DNA from: CAYJIX01 sp964370375
GTDB taxonomy: Bacteria > Desulfobacterota > Desulfovibrionia > Desulfovibrionales > Desulfovibrionaceae
Direction of reading: 5' to 3'
Assembly: GCA_964370375.1 (NCBI GenBank)
Contig: CAYJIX010000002.1
Span: forward strand, 35,506 to 99,505
DNA: 64,000 bases
Shown here: positions 17,600 to 26,524 of the stretch, piece after piece
How the letters are laid out: every line of letters starts with the position of its first letter
How positions within the stretch are numbered: the stretch's first letter is position 1
Notes under the pieces: generated by a model
Databases searched by the model: none
What the model was told of the DNA's origin: nothing
What the model saw: the letters and a program-made list of their open reading frames with translations, nothing else
Program-made: the position numbers and the translations under genes

Positions 17600-18615
17600 A
17601 TCCCTCCATAACGGATGCGTCAAGCTCTGCTTTTTTATTGCAAGTAGAGGGGCTTAGTGTATGGCTTGATACAGCCTACGGTCCTTTGCATGCTGTTCGC
17701 GATGTTTCCTTCACGCTGCAAGGGGGCAAGGTTTTATGTCTTGTGGGCGAGTCAGGGTGCGGTAAAAGCATGACAGCCTTAGCGTTATTGCAATTATTGC
17801 CCGATGCAGCTTGCAAAACAAAAGGTTCTGTATACTTACAAGAACAAGACCTTACAAGGTGTTCTGAAAAGGATTTATGCCACATCCGCGGTAAAGATGT
17901 GGCCATGATTTTTCAAGAACCCATGACATCGCTCAATCCTGTGATGTCTGTGGGGATGCAATCCATAGAACCACTCGTAAGGCACCTAAAATATTCAAAA
18001 AAAGCTGCGCGTGAAAAAATTATTGAGCTTTTTCATCAGGTTGGAATACCAGCAGCGCACAAACGCTTTGACGAATACCCCCACCAATTATCCGGCGGTA
18101 TGCGTCAACGGGTTATGATTGCCACAGCTCTTGCCTGTAATCCCAGTTTGCTTGTGGCGGACGAGCCAACAACAGCCCTTGACGTAACCATACAGAGGCA
18201 AATTTTACAACTATTGCGCCAGCAGATGCAAGAGCGTAATATGGGGCTTGTGCTCATCACCCATGACCTTGGTGTTGTGGCTGAAATGGCAGACGAGGTA
18301 GGGGTTATGTATGCTGGGCACATGGTGGAAAAAGCGCCTGTTCATAGGCTGTTTGACAAACCGCTACACCCGTATACCCAAGGTTTGATGGGAGCAAGTC
18401 CAAGCTTTGAAACCCGTGACCTTGGGCCATTACAGGTTGTACCCGGCACAGTGCCCACTGCGAGCGAATTGTGTCACGAACTGGCCCAAGGTTGCCCTTT
18501 TAGGCCGCGTTGTTCGCATGCAATGCCTGTATGCCAAACAATGCCAAAGCCTGTATGTTTTGACGAAGGACAAGACGTGGCATGCTGGTTGTACGCTGCC
18601 ACACAGACTGCGTAG
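17572..18615 (+). CDS. Oligopeptide/dipeptide ABC transporter ATP-binding protein (OppD/DppD-like)
   Basis: 347 residues. Walker A GESGCGKS, Q-loop FQEPMTSLNP, signature LSGGMRQRV, Walker B LLVADEPTTALD and H-loop ITHDLG are all intact. The C-terminal ~80 residues (HPYTQGLMGASP and the Cys-rich CPFRPRCSHAMPVC) are the oligopeptide-transporter C-terminal domain that in relatives binds an iron-sulfur cluster. No permease, OppF or binding protein gene is adjacent, which is unusual because this family is normally in a five-gene operon; it may serve a transporter encoded elsewhere. Confidence 0.88.
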   Translation: MLQTPSPILNPSITDASSSAFLLQVEGLSVWLDTAYGPLHAVRDVSFTLQGGKVLCLVGESGCGKSMTALALLQLLPDAACKTKGSVYLQEQDLTRCSEKDLCHIRGKDVAMIFQEPMTSLNPVMSVGMQSIEPLVRHLKYSKKAAREKIIELFHQVGIPAAHKRFDEYPHQLSGGMRQRVMIATALACNPSLLVADEPTTALDVTIQRQILQLLRQQMQERNMGLVLITHDLGVVAEMADEVGVMYAGHMVEKAPVHRLFDKPLHPYTQGLMGASPSFETRDLGPLQVVPGTVPTASELCHELAQGCPFRPRCSHAMPVCQTMPKPVCFDEGQDVACWLYAATQTA

Positions 18616-18665
18616 TATTGTAACGCCAAAAGGCGAAGCATAGCGACTTTTGTAAGGAGATACTA

Positions 18666-19226
18666 ATGACAAAATTACCTGAAGATTTTGAAAATCCTCT
18701 TGTTTCTGATGAAATTCCACAGGTTGAAGAACCTTTTATTGATACTCAAACCCTTATAGCCCGTTGTCAAGAGCAGATTTGCCCAGTCTGTACCGTTAAG
18801 CAAGAGGCCGAAGAGGTTCGACTGTTGGCCCTAGCTGAAATGGAAAATTTTAAAAAACGCATACAAAGGGAAAAAGACGAGCAGGTCAAATATGCGGCAG
18901 AAAATGTCCTTGCCGATCTATTACCTATCATTGACAGCCTTGATTTAGCCATTCAATATGGCAGTAAGGATGAGGCGTGCAAAGATTTGCTCACAGGCGT
19001 TGCCATGACGCGTAAGCTTTTTATCGATGCCATGAAAAACCATGGCCTTGTGCCTGCAGGCGTTGTGGGCGAACCCTTTGATCCTGAAGTGCACGAAGCT
19101 GTGGCCCATGAAGAACGTGACGATATGGAGCCCAACAGCATTGCCACCTTGCACCAGCAAGGTTATCGGTTAAAAGAGCGATTGTTGCGACCTGCTAAGG
19201 TGGCTGTAAGTCGAAAATCTTCATAA
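18666..19226 (+). CDS. grpE: Nucleotide exchange factor GrpE
   Basis: 186 residues; releases ADP from DnaK. The coiled-coil region LALAEMENFKKRIQREKDEQ and the head-domain signature (PFDPEVHEAV, then LHQQGYRLKERLLRPAKVAV) are clear. The acidic N-terminal tail carries cysteines in CQEQICPVC, a CxxC in a region that is normally disordered and could respond to redox or metal. A strong AAGGAG precedes the ATG. dnaK is not in the window. Confidence 0.94.
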   Translation: MTKLPEDFENPLVSDEIPQVEEPFIDTQTLIARCQEQICPVCTVKQEAEEVRLLALAEMENFKKRIQREKDEQVKYAAENVLADLLPIIDSLDLAIQYGSKDEACKDLLTGVAMTRKLFIDAMKNHGLVPAGVVGEPFDPEVHEAVAHEERDDMEPNSIATLHQQGYRLKERLLRPAKVAVSRKSS

Positions 19227-19256
19227 TTTACGAGTGTTTGCCATGAGCTTGGCACG

Positions 19257-20411
19257 ATGAAAACTCATGCAACGATACCCTCTGTGGCATCACAGCCTTC
19301 TCTCAAGGTCATGCAGGTTGAGCATGGCCTTGTGCGTATTATTGTAGGAGGCAATTGGACGTTACAAGGCCAGGGCGTTGACATCACAAACGCACTTCAA
19401 GCCCTAGATCAAGGGCATGTTCGGCGGCTTGAGCTTAGCGCAAAAAACCTTGCACAATGGGACAGTACTCTCCTTGTTCTTACAACCAAGCTGGTCACTA
19501 AAGCCAGTGAACGCGGCATTGCCGTTGACAATACTTTGCCTGAGGGTGTTCAAAACCTTACCCGCCTAGCCCTTGCCGTTCCTCCCAACACCTCAGCTGA
19601 ACGTATCGAACATGTAGAAGGAATCCTGGCAAAACTAGGGGGCATGGCTTTAAGCATACCAAAAACCACACAAAACGTGTTGGCATTTTTTGGTGATGTT
19701 GGCTTTTGCGTTATGCGATTATTGCGTGGGCGTTCATCATGCACCATGCGGCAAACGTGGTTGTGTATCCAAGAGTGCGGCGTGGAATCATTAGCCATTG
19801 TTTCACTCATTAGCATGTTAGTTGGGCTTATTTTGGCCTTTGTCGGGGTCATCCAGCTGAGCATGTTCAATGCTGAAATTTATGTATCAAGCCTTGTGGC
19901 AGTAGGCATGACGCGTATCATGGGAGCCATTATGACAGGGGTTATCCTGTCAGGCCGAATGGGGGCCTCGTATGCAGCGGTTATAGGCACCATGCAAGTG
20001 AACGAAGAGGTTGACGCCTTATCCACCTTAGGTATTGATCCCTATGATTTTTTACTCATGCCTCGGCTTATCGCCATGTCTTTAATGACGCCGATTCTTG
20101 TAATATATGCAGATTTTATGGGAATATTAGGTGGTTTTTTTGTGGGCGTGTTTGCCCTTGGCCTTGATCCTGCCGAATACATCGCATTTTCTGAAAAAGG
20201 CTTTACCTTTAATGGCTTATGGGTTGGCGTTTTTCATGGTTTTGTGTTTGGGATTATTGTGGCTTTGACAGGGTGTTATCAGGGGCTTCGCTGTGGACGC
20301 AGTGCCGAAGCTGTAGGTGTGGCCACCACATCGGCAGTGGTCTATTCCATTGTGGGCATTGTTGTTGCCACAGCCATACTCACCATTACCTTTAATGTGC
20401 TTGGCCTATGA
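19257..20411 (+). CDS. mlaE: MlaE-type lipid ABC permease fused to an N-terminal STAS domain
   Basis: 384 residues. The first ~110 (VRIIVGGNWTLQGQGVDIT, LELSAKNLAQWDSTLL) look like a STAS domain, the role played by separate MlaB in Enterobacteria. The remainder is the MlaE permease with about five helices and the conserved VGVIQLSMFNAEIYV, TGVILSGRMGASYAA and NEEVDALSTLGIDP motifs. It is first of four tightly packed genes (E-F-D-lipoprotein) for phospholipid movement between inner and outer membranes. Confidence 0.9.
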   Translation: MKTHATIPSVASQPSLKVMQVEHGLVRIIVGGNWTLQGQGVDITNALQALDQGHVRRLELSAKNLAQWDSTLLVLTTKLVTKASERGIAVDNTLPEGVQNLTRLALAVPPNTSAERIEHVEGILAKLGGMALSIPKTTQNVLAFFGDVGFCVMRLLRGRSSCTMRQTWLCIQECGVESLAIVSLISMLVGLILAFVGVIQLSMFNAEIYVSSLVAVGMTRIMGAIMTGVILSGRMGASYAAVIGTMQVNEEVDALSTLGIDPYDFLLMPRLIAMSLMTPILVIYADFMGILGGFFVGVFALGLDPAEYIAFSEKGFTFNGLWVGVFHGFVFGIIVALTGCYQGLRCGRSAEAVGVATTSAVVYSIVGIVVATAILTITFNVLGL

Positions 20412-21178
20412 ACATACCCACTCCCTTCATCACCATTGAAAACCTCACCGTTGCCTATGGCGACTATGCGGTGCAAAAGAATTTGTCCTTTTCCATCAAT
20501 CGCCAAGATGTTTTTATCATCATGGGGGCAAGTGGCTGTGGGAAAAGCTCGCTTTTACGAGTCCTTGTGGGACTTTTAGAGCCTGCCTCTGGACGAGTTT
20601 TTTATGGCAATGAGGACTTTTGGGCAAGTTCGTCACAAAAACGCGAAGACATTCTTAGGCGCACAGGCTTGCTTTTTCAAAGCGGCGCCTTGTGGAGCTC
20701 CATGACCTTGGCAGAAAATGTGGCCATCCCTTTAGAGCGGTATACAAGGCTTAGCCCTGCTCAAATTCGTGAACAATGTAGGCTTAAGCTGTCCCTTGTG
20801 GGGCTTGCCGGCTTTGAAGACTACTATCCTTCAGAAATTAGTGGCGGCATGCGAAAAAGGGCAGGCCTTGCACGGGCCTTGGCCCTAGATCCTGAACTGG
20901 TTTTTTTTGATGAACCTTCAGCCGGTTTAGATCCTTTAAGTGCGGCCTTGCTTGATGAATTGATTTTAGAACTTAAGGAAAATCTGGGCATGACCGTTGT
21001 GGTTGTAACTCACGATTTGGACAGTATTTTTACCATAGGCAATAACGCGGTGTTTCTTGATGCCGTGACGCATACGCAGCTTGCTGTGGGGTCTCCTAAT
21101 GATCTGCGTCATGATACATCAAACCCTGAAGTTGTTCGTTTTCTTAACCGAGGTAAAATCTCGTTAGGTGCGGAATAA
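20408..21178 (+). CDS. mlaF: MlaF-type ABC ATPase
   Basis: 256 residues. Walker A GASGCGKSS, signature ISGGMRKRAGLARAL, Walker B LVFFDEPSAGLDP and H-loop VTHDLDS are complete; the ISGGM(R/K)KR form is characteristic of Mla/Ttg2A ATPases. It overlaps mlaE by four bases and is followed by mlaD after two bases, so it is translationally coupled. It powers the permease encoded upstream. Confidence 0.92.
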   Translation: MNIPTPFITIENLTVAYGDYAVQKNLSFSINRQDVFIIMGASGCGKSSLLRVLVGLLEPASGRVFYGNEDFWASSSQKREDILRRTGLLFQSGALWSSMTLAENVAIPLERYTRLSPAQIREQCRLKLSLVGLAGFEDYYPSEISGGMRKRAGLARALALDPELVFFDEPSAGLDPLSAALLDELILELKENLGMTVVVVTHDLDSIFTIGNNAVFLDAVTHTQLAVGSPNDLRHDTSNPEVVRFLNRGKISLGAE

Positions 21179-21180
21179 GC

Positions 21181-22152
21181 ATGAGCAAACAAGCCAGTAA
21201 AGCCTTGGTCGGGGCGTTTATGGTCGGCGGCATTTCATTATTGATTGCAGCTGTCGTTGTTTTTGGAGGTGGTTCGTTTTTTGAAAACCGCCTAAAATTT
21301 GCGGTGTTTTTTGACAGCTCTGTCATGGGGCTTTCCGTTGGGGCGCCTGTCATGTTTAGGGGGGTTCCTGTGGGACGTGTTGACAGTATCCATTTGAACA
21401 CCACGCTAGATTCCTTTGTCGTTACAACACCGGTGATCATTGACTTGACGTATCATGGGCTTACAGATTTGTCTGATGGGAAACTTAGCATTGAAAAATT
21501 GCAAGAATTTGTAGACCATGGGCTACGAGCACGCCTTGTTTCGCAAAGCTTTGTCACGGGGCAACTTTTGGTGGAGCTCAATTTTTATGAAAAAAATGAA
21601 CCGGGTTTGAAACCGGTAGAAAATGTCACTGTATACAATGAGATACCTGTAATCCCCAGCATTCCTTCGCGACTAGACACCGTTGTCCAACGACTTCGCG
21701 ATTTGCCCATCGAAGACATAGGCCAAAGCGTGCTTGACATCACAGTGTCGCTCAGCAACATCCTTAAAAAAGCAGAAAATTCCAAGATCATGGATAATGT
21801 GGGTGAGTTTACGCAATATGTTGAAAATGTCAGTACGAATGTGAACAGCATTATCACAAAATTGCAGCAAACCATTACACATTATGATCAATTGGCAACA
21901 ACAGCCACTGAAAAGGTTGTCGATACATCAGATACACTTGAGACCTTTTTTAAAAACGCCAACCTTTTAATGCAAAAAATGCAAGAGGTTGTGCAGGACA
22001 TGCAGGAACTAGCCAATCCCAACAGCACTTCTGTAACCGGATTGAATCAAGCCTTGCGCGAAGTTACCGAGGCAGCTCGCGCGCTGCGTAGCTTGAGCGA
22101 TACGCTTGAAAGAACTCCAGAAGTGTTACTTCGTGGAAGAGGAAAACCATAA
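21181..22152 (+). CDS. mlaD: MlaD/MCE-domain lipid transport protein
   Basis: 323 residues: an N-terminal membrane helix (residues ~10-32), one MCE domain with FDSSVMGLSVGAPVMFRGVP, then a long helical region (about 190-310) rich in coiled-coil patterns. The helical tail is much longer than in E. coli MlaD and may form a needle-like channel as in the PqiB/YebT group. The MCE ring sits in the periplasm on the MlaFE complex. The start is two bases after mlaF. Confidence 0.9.
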   Translation: MSKQASKALVGAFMVGGISLLIAAVVVFGGGSFFENRLKFAVFFDSSVMGLSVGAPVMFRGVPVGRVDSIHLNTTLDSFVVTTPVIIDLTYHGLTDLSDGKLSIEKLQEFVDHGLRARLVSQSFVTGQLLVELNFYEKNEPGLKPVENVTVYNEIPVIPSIPSRLDTVVQRLRDLPIEDIGQSVLDITVSLSNILKKAENSKIMDNVGEFTQYVENVSTNVNSIITKLQQTITHYDQLATTATEKVVDTSDTLETFFKNANLLMQKMQEVVQDMQELANPNSTSVTGLNQALREVTEAARALRSLSDTLERTPEVLLRGRGKP

Positions 22153-22781
22153 TGAGAGCAGAAAAAATAACAAAAAGCGGCAGGGCCCATTGGTGCACTT
22201 TTGTGGCCTTTATAGCAATCGTGCTTGGCCTTGGCGGTTGTGCTTTTATGGAGCGCAGCCCGGCAAGCTCGTACTATATCCTTACGGCACAAGAAGCCCC
22301 CCAAAGCAAGGTTATAGCTACAGAATCCTTGGACTCAACCATTGCCATAGGCCCCATCATGCTGCCTGGCTACCTTGACAGGAATCAAATCTTTTTACGC
22401 CAAAATAATGATGTGGATGTGCATATTGCCGAATTTCACCTTTGGGCCGAACCGCTTGATGAAGGCATTGGCAGGGTTTTGAGCACCGTTATTTCCAACG
22501 CGTTATCAGCAAAAAATATTCTGGTTGTGTCCTTGCGTGATACAGGCAGTCGTAACTGGAAAATACGAATTGATATCAATAGATTTGATGGGTCTCTTGG
22601 AAAGTCGGCAGTGCTCGACGCCCGTTGGGTTTTGTTTGATTATAAAGGGGATGCCCATGCTCAGGGAATCTTTGTTGACAGCGAACCTTCAGGCGATTCT
22701 ATAACAAGCTTGGTTCATGCACAGAGCGAACTTTTGCAACGTTTTGCCTTGGTTTTGGCCAAACGCATGGAAAGTTTATAG
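22152..22781 (+). CDS. ABC-transport auxiliary lipoprotein (PqiC/DUF330-like)
   Basis: 209 residues with a lipoprotein signal whose lipobox is LGGC (cysteine at about residue 30). SSYYILTAQ, IAIGPIMLPGYLDRNQIF and HLWAEPLDEGIGRVL are typical of the ABC_trans_aux/PqiC family, which cooperates with MCE proteins as an outer-membrane-anchored partner. It overlaps mlaD by one base (TAATG). MlaC and MlaA are not present here, so this lipoprotein probably provides the outer-membrane end. Confidence 0.82.
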   Translation: MRAEKITKSGRAHWCTFVAFIAIVLGLGGCAFMERSPASSYYILTAQEAPQSKVIATESLDSTIAIGPIMLPGYLDRNQIFLRQNNDVDVHIAEFHLWAEPLDEGIGRVLSTVISNALSAKNILVVSLRDTGSRNWKIRIDINRFDGSLGKSAVLDARWVLFDYKGDAHAQGIFVDSEPSGDSITSLVHAQSELLQRFALVLAKRMESL

Positions 22782-22860
22782 TGTTGAACCTCCACAACGA
22801 GGCGTACAAACATCAGAGCATTTTTATAGGGCTTTAAGGTTGTGAAGTGTCCAAAAAGGC

Positions 22861-23400
22861 TTATGTTTTGTAGCGATAGGTCACATCCACAATACCATTA
22901 TAATGTGTAGTTGAAATGAGCTGCAAAGAATGCTTATCGTGTGTGGTAAACAAGCGAATCCCTTCTCCCAAAATTGTTGGTATGATGGAAATAGTATACT
23001 CATCCACAAGCTTTAAAGCCATGCACTGATTGATAATAGAAGCACCGCCGCAGACCCAAATGTTTTTCCCGCCCATTTGCTTGAGTTTACGTATGCAGGT
23101 TTGGATATCCTCCTGCACAAAAAATATGCCGTTTTTGCTGTGAAGTGGCTTATGGGTAAAGACGTAACATTGCTTGCCGGCATAGGGCCATGCATTTGGC
23201 GAAAGTTCTGAAATTATTTGATGATACGTAGTATAGCCTAAGAGGATCGTATCAACAGTTTCCATAAACTTTGGATACGTGCCTTCATTATTTTCATCAC
23301 TCCCATCACCGCAAAGCCAATGAACGCCGCCCTTGGCATCTGCTATATACCCATCTAGGCTCATGGCGATATAGACGACGACTTCTTTTTGTTCATGCAC
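22861..23400 (-). CDS. RibD C-terminal/dihydrofolate-reductase-like protein
   Basis: 179 residues from a GTG at 23400 that has AAGGTG six bases upstream; the frame extends to 23430 (TTG) without a signal. VVVYIAMSLDGYIAD at the start, TILLGYTTY and IWVCGGASIINQ are the RibD_C/DHFR-like fold, NADPH-binding reductases of mostly unknown substrate (YyaP/YwjB type). It is convergent with the Mla operon and precedes nothing related. Somewhat AT-rich. Confidence 0.78.
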   Translation of the reverse strand: MHEQKEVVVYIAMSLDGYIADAKGGVHWLCGDGSDENNEGTYPKFMETVDTILLGYTTYHQIISELSPNAWPYAGKQCYVFTHKPLHSKNGIFFVQEDIQTCIRKLKQMGGKNIWVCGGASIINQCMALKLVDEYTISIIPTILGEGIRLFTTHDKHSLQLISTTHYNGIVDVTYRYKT

Positions 23401-23432
23401 AGCAGACACCTTTTGTAGTATCAATTGCAATA

Positions 23433-24596
23433 TTATGTATTTGGCAGCAAGGACAAGACCTCATGCGCTTCTTGCAGGCTTTGGATAATGGGCACACCGT
23501 GAGGGCATTCTGACTCACACTGACCACAGGCCACACAGTTGGAGGCTAGCGTGTTGTTGCCCTTGGCTATGATGTTGTAATGAAGGTAGGCAAGCCTTGT
23601 GTCGCCAAAAAGACTATAGCTGTTATACAGCCCAAAAGTATTGGGAATATCCACACCGGCAGGACAGGGCATGCAATAACGGCAAGCCGTGCAATTGACC
23701 TTTTGCCGTTCGGTATAGATAGCCGTAACCTTGTCAATGGCAGACAAATCTTCAGGGGTTAAACTGTCTGGCATATGTTCTGAGGCAACACGAACATTTT
23801 CAGCAAGTTCTGTGGCATTGTGCATGCCGCTTAAAGCGCAGCTTAGCCCTGCATGGTCAAGCACCCAGCGCAACGCCCATTCAGCAGGGGAATAGTTGCG
23901 GTTTGTAGCATCCCATACGGCCTGAATCGCTTCAGGAGGACGGCGTGCAAGGGCTCCACCTTTTAAAGGTTCCATGGATATAACCCCTAACCCACGCTTT
24001 GTTGCTTCAGCAAGTCCTGCCAAGCCTGCTTGGTAATGCCTGTCCATGTAGTTGAACTGCAGTTGGCACATGTCCCAAGTAAAGCCCTCAAGAACATCCA
24101 TAAAAACAGGCAAACTATCATGGAAGGAAAAGCCAAGATAGCGGACTTTTCCTTCGCTTTTCAAACGGGAAAAAAATTCCAACCCACCGTTTTCTTTAAA
24201 CTGTTGCCAACGGGTTTCATTCATGGCATGCACAAGGTACACGTCCACATAATCGGTACATAGGTTGGCGCACTGCTCCTCAAAAAGGGCAGTCCACGTT
24301 TCAGGTTTTTGGAGGTGCGAAGCAGGTATTTTGGTAGCAATACAAACATTTTTTCGCGCCTTTGTGGTTGCCAGTGCTTGCCCAAGAATAGCTTCGCTTT
24401 TGCCATCATGGTAGGGGTAGGCTGTATCAAAGTAGTTGACGCCTTTTTCAAGCACTTGTTCCACAAGGCGCGTTGTCATTGCCAAATCAGGGGATTTACC
24501 GCGTGCTGCAACGCCTTCTGCGTCGGGCAGGCGCATGCAGCCAAGCCCAAGAGCGGAAACGTTAAGGTTTGTTTTACCAAGTTTACGGTATTGCAT
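23433..24596 (-). CDS. Aldo/keto reductase with C-terminal [4Fe-4S] ferredoxin-like tail (copy 1)
   Basis: 387 residues. The aldo/keto-reductase barrel shows the tetrad in NYFDTAYPYHDG, IATKIPA and VYLVHAMNE. After about residue 290 come two cysteine clusters, CTACRYCMPCPAGVDIP and CVACGQCESECPHGVPI, typical of ferredoxin-fused reductases of anaerobes. GGAGGTGTCGA precedes the ATG. The next gene upstream on the same strand is a close paralogue of the same length, so this is a tandem duplication. Confidence 0.9.
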   Translation of the reverse strand: MQYRKLGKTNLNVSALGLGCMRLPDAEGVAARGKSPDLAMTTRLVEQVLEKGVNYFDTAYPYHDGKSEAILGQALATTKARKNVCIATKIPASHLQKPETWTALFEEQCANLCTDYVDVYLVHAMNETRWQQFKENGGLEFFSRLKSEGKVRYLGFSFHDSLPVFMDVLEGFTWDMCQLQFNYMDRHYQAGLAGLAEATKRGLGVISMEPLKGGALARRPPEAIQAVWDATNRNYSPAEWALRWVLDHAGLSCALSGMHNATELAENVRVASEHMPDSLTPEDLSAIDKVTAIYTERQKVNCTACRYCMPCPAGVDIPNTFGLYNSYSLFGDTRLAYLHYNIIAKGNNTLASNCVACGQCESECPHGVPIIQSLQEAHEVLSLLPNT

Positions 24597-24635
24597 TCGA
24601 CACCTCCTTGGATATGGTTAGAAGCTAAGCGGTTA

Positions 24636-25799
24636 TTATGGATTGGCCAAAGCGGACATAACGTCATGCGCTTCTTGTAATTTTTGGATAATGGGGACAC
24701 CGTGTGGGCATTCTTGCTCACATTGGCCACAGGCAACACAGTTCGCTGCAGAAGCATTGTTGCCTTTGGCAAATACATTATAATGAATGTTGGCAGTTAA
24801 CGTGTCATTAAAAAGGCCGTAACTGTTGTAAAGCCCAAAAATGTTTGGAATATCTACTCCGGCAGGGCAGGGCATACAATAGCGACAAGCAGAACAATTG
24901 ACCTTTTGCATGCTGGAGTAAAGCTCCGTGGCTTTATCAATGGCAGCCAAATCCTTTGGGGTTAGGCTGTCTGGCAGATGTTCTGAGGCAACGCGAACGT
25001 TTTCGGCAAGTTCAGTGGTATTGTGCATGCCACTTAACGCACACGTTATGCCTGCATGGTTCAGCACCCAGCGCAATGCCCATTCCGCAGAGGAGTAGTT
25101 GCGGTCTGTAGCATCCCATACGGCCTGAATGGATTCAGGAGGACGGCGTGCAAGGGCTCCACCTTTTAAAGGTTCCATGGCCATAACACCCATACCGCGC
25201 TTGCTAGCTTCGGCTAAGCCTGTCAGGCCTGCCTGATAATTTCTGTCCAAATAGTTGAATTGAAGCAGGCACATGTCCCAAGAAAAATTGTCAACAATAT
25301 CCATAAATACAGGAAGCTTATCGTGAAAAGAAAAACCAAGATAGCGAACTTTGCCCTCTTTTTTTAAGCGGTCAATAAATTCTAGCCCACCGTTTTCTGT
25401 AAGGTGTTTCCAGCGAGTGTTGTTTAAAGCGTGTATAAGATACACATCGATATAATCAGTCTGCAGTTTTGCACATTGTTCGTCAAAAATAGATTGCCAT
25501 GTTTCAGGTTGCTCTAGGCATAATGCAGGCATTTTAGTGGCTATACTGACGTTTTTTCGTGCCTTTAGCGTTGCAAGGGCTTGTCCGATAACCACTTCAC
25601 TTTCCCCACTGTGGTATAGATAGGCTGTATCAAAATAGTTGACACCCATATCAAGAAGGTGCTCGATAAAGTGCGTGGTCTTGGCTAAGTCAGGTTTTAC
25701 ACCAAACGTACCAAGGCCTTGTGCGTCAGGCAGGCGCATGCAGCCAAGTCCAAGTGCAGAAACTTTCAAGTCTGTTTTGCCAAGTGTACGGTATTGCAT
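24636..25799 (-). CDS. Aldo/keto reductase with C-terminal [4Fe-4S] ferredoxin-like tail (copy 2)
   Basis: 387 residues, the same length as the neighbouring copy and identical over most of its length by eye, including the cysteine clusters CSACRYCMPCPAGVDIP and CVACGQCEQECPHGVPI. It is the promoter-proximal member; GGAAGG lies before its ATG. Differences are scattered through the barrel (for example DTAYLYHSG versus DTAYPYHDG), leaving room for different substrates, which cannot be named from sequence. Confidence 0.9.
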   Translation of the reverse strand: MQYRTLGKTDLKVSALGLGCMRLPDAQGLGTFGVKPDLAKTTHFIEHLLDMGVNYFDTAYLYHSGESEVVIGQALATLKARKNVSIATKMPALCLEQPETWQSIFDEQCAKLQTDYIDVYLIHALNNTRWKHLTENGGLEFIDRLKKEGKVRYLGFSFHDKLPVFMDIVDNFSWDMCLLQFNYLDRNYQAGLTGLAEASKRGMGVMAMEPLKGGALARRPPESIQAVWDATDRNYSSAEWALRWVLNHAGITCALSGMHNTTELAENVRVASEHLPDSLTPKDLAAIDKATELYSSMQKVNCSACRYCMPCPAGVDIPNIFGLYNSYGLFNDTLTANIHYNVFAKGNNASAANCVACGQCEQECPHGVPIIQKLQEAHDVMSALANP

Positions 25800-26190
25800 A
25801 AAGTTTTCCTTCCTGAAAAAATAGGGTTAATCAACCAAAGTAATTTATACTACTATAACTGTCATAAAAAATCAATGGTAGGACCATTGCGGTGCAAATG
25901 TAAGTGAAGATTTTTAAGGCCTGCTTTGTACGAACCCCAAGGATGGAAAATTTTGCACACAAAAAGCGACTATGACAGGCAAAACGCTTTTCTTGTCGTA
26001 TACGGTCGATGCCGGAAAACGCATTTTCGTGCCTGTTCAAAAACGCACATCGGCTTCAAATGTCCCTTTGCAACGCCGAAGTGAATGTCGGCTTATTGTA
26101 AAAAACATTGTTCCGACATGCTAAAATTGGCAGAAATTCGCACATCATGCTTTTGTTTTTGGCAATTTATGTGTTCTTTTAGCTATAAAG
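25800..26190. other. Intergenic region upstream of the reductase pair
   Basis: No convincing gene. A 69-codon minus-strand frame at 25831-26040 has no ribosome site and no recognisable motif. The left part should contain the reductase promoter. Confidence 0.35.
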
Positions 26191-26396
26191 AGAGCTCTGC
26201 ACAATTGTCTTCAAATATAATTTTGCTGTTAAAATTTTAAAAATTATTTCAATGGCAAAATGCAATGTGCAGAGCAAAAGGCACAAAAATCAATTGTTTA
26301 ACGGGCAAGCAAAGCTAGCCCTACTCTTGATTTTTGGTCGCATTGGCTGACGCCAACGCTCCATGATCCCCTGCGTAATGAATTATGCAGAGGTCT
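26191..26396. mobile_element. Miniature inverted-repeat element, family 2, copy C (206 bp)
   Basis: The left end AGAGCTCTGCACAAT matches the family; the right end ATTATGCAGAGGTCT is degenerate. The stretch TACTCTTGATTTTTGGTCGC with the following GCATTGGCT..CGCCAACGCTCCA is shared with copy B. Flanks ATAAA on both sides hint at an old target duplication. Together with 26397-26524, which holds only the pyrR promoter region, it fills the gap before pyrR. Confidence 0.6.
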
Positions 26397-26524
26397 CATA
26401 AAACAAATGTATTTTAAATTGTACTATATTTTTTAGTGCCCACGATATACGCTTCACAATTGCCATAAAAAGCTGTATTGTATGTCGCATCTTTTCACGT
26501 TTACCCTTTTTGTAAGGAGCTTTC

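Noticed and set aside
25831..26040. 69-codon minus frame upstream of the reductases
   Set aside because: No ribosome site and no motif; kept as intergenic, though a small or decayed gene cannot be excluded.
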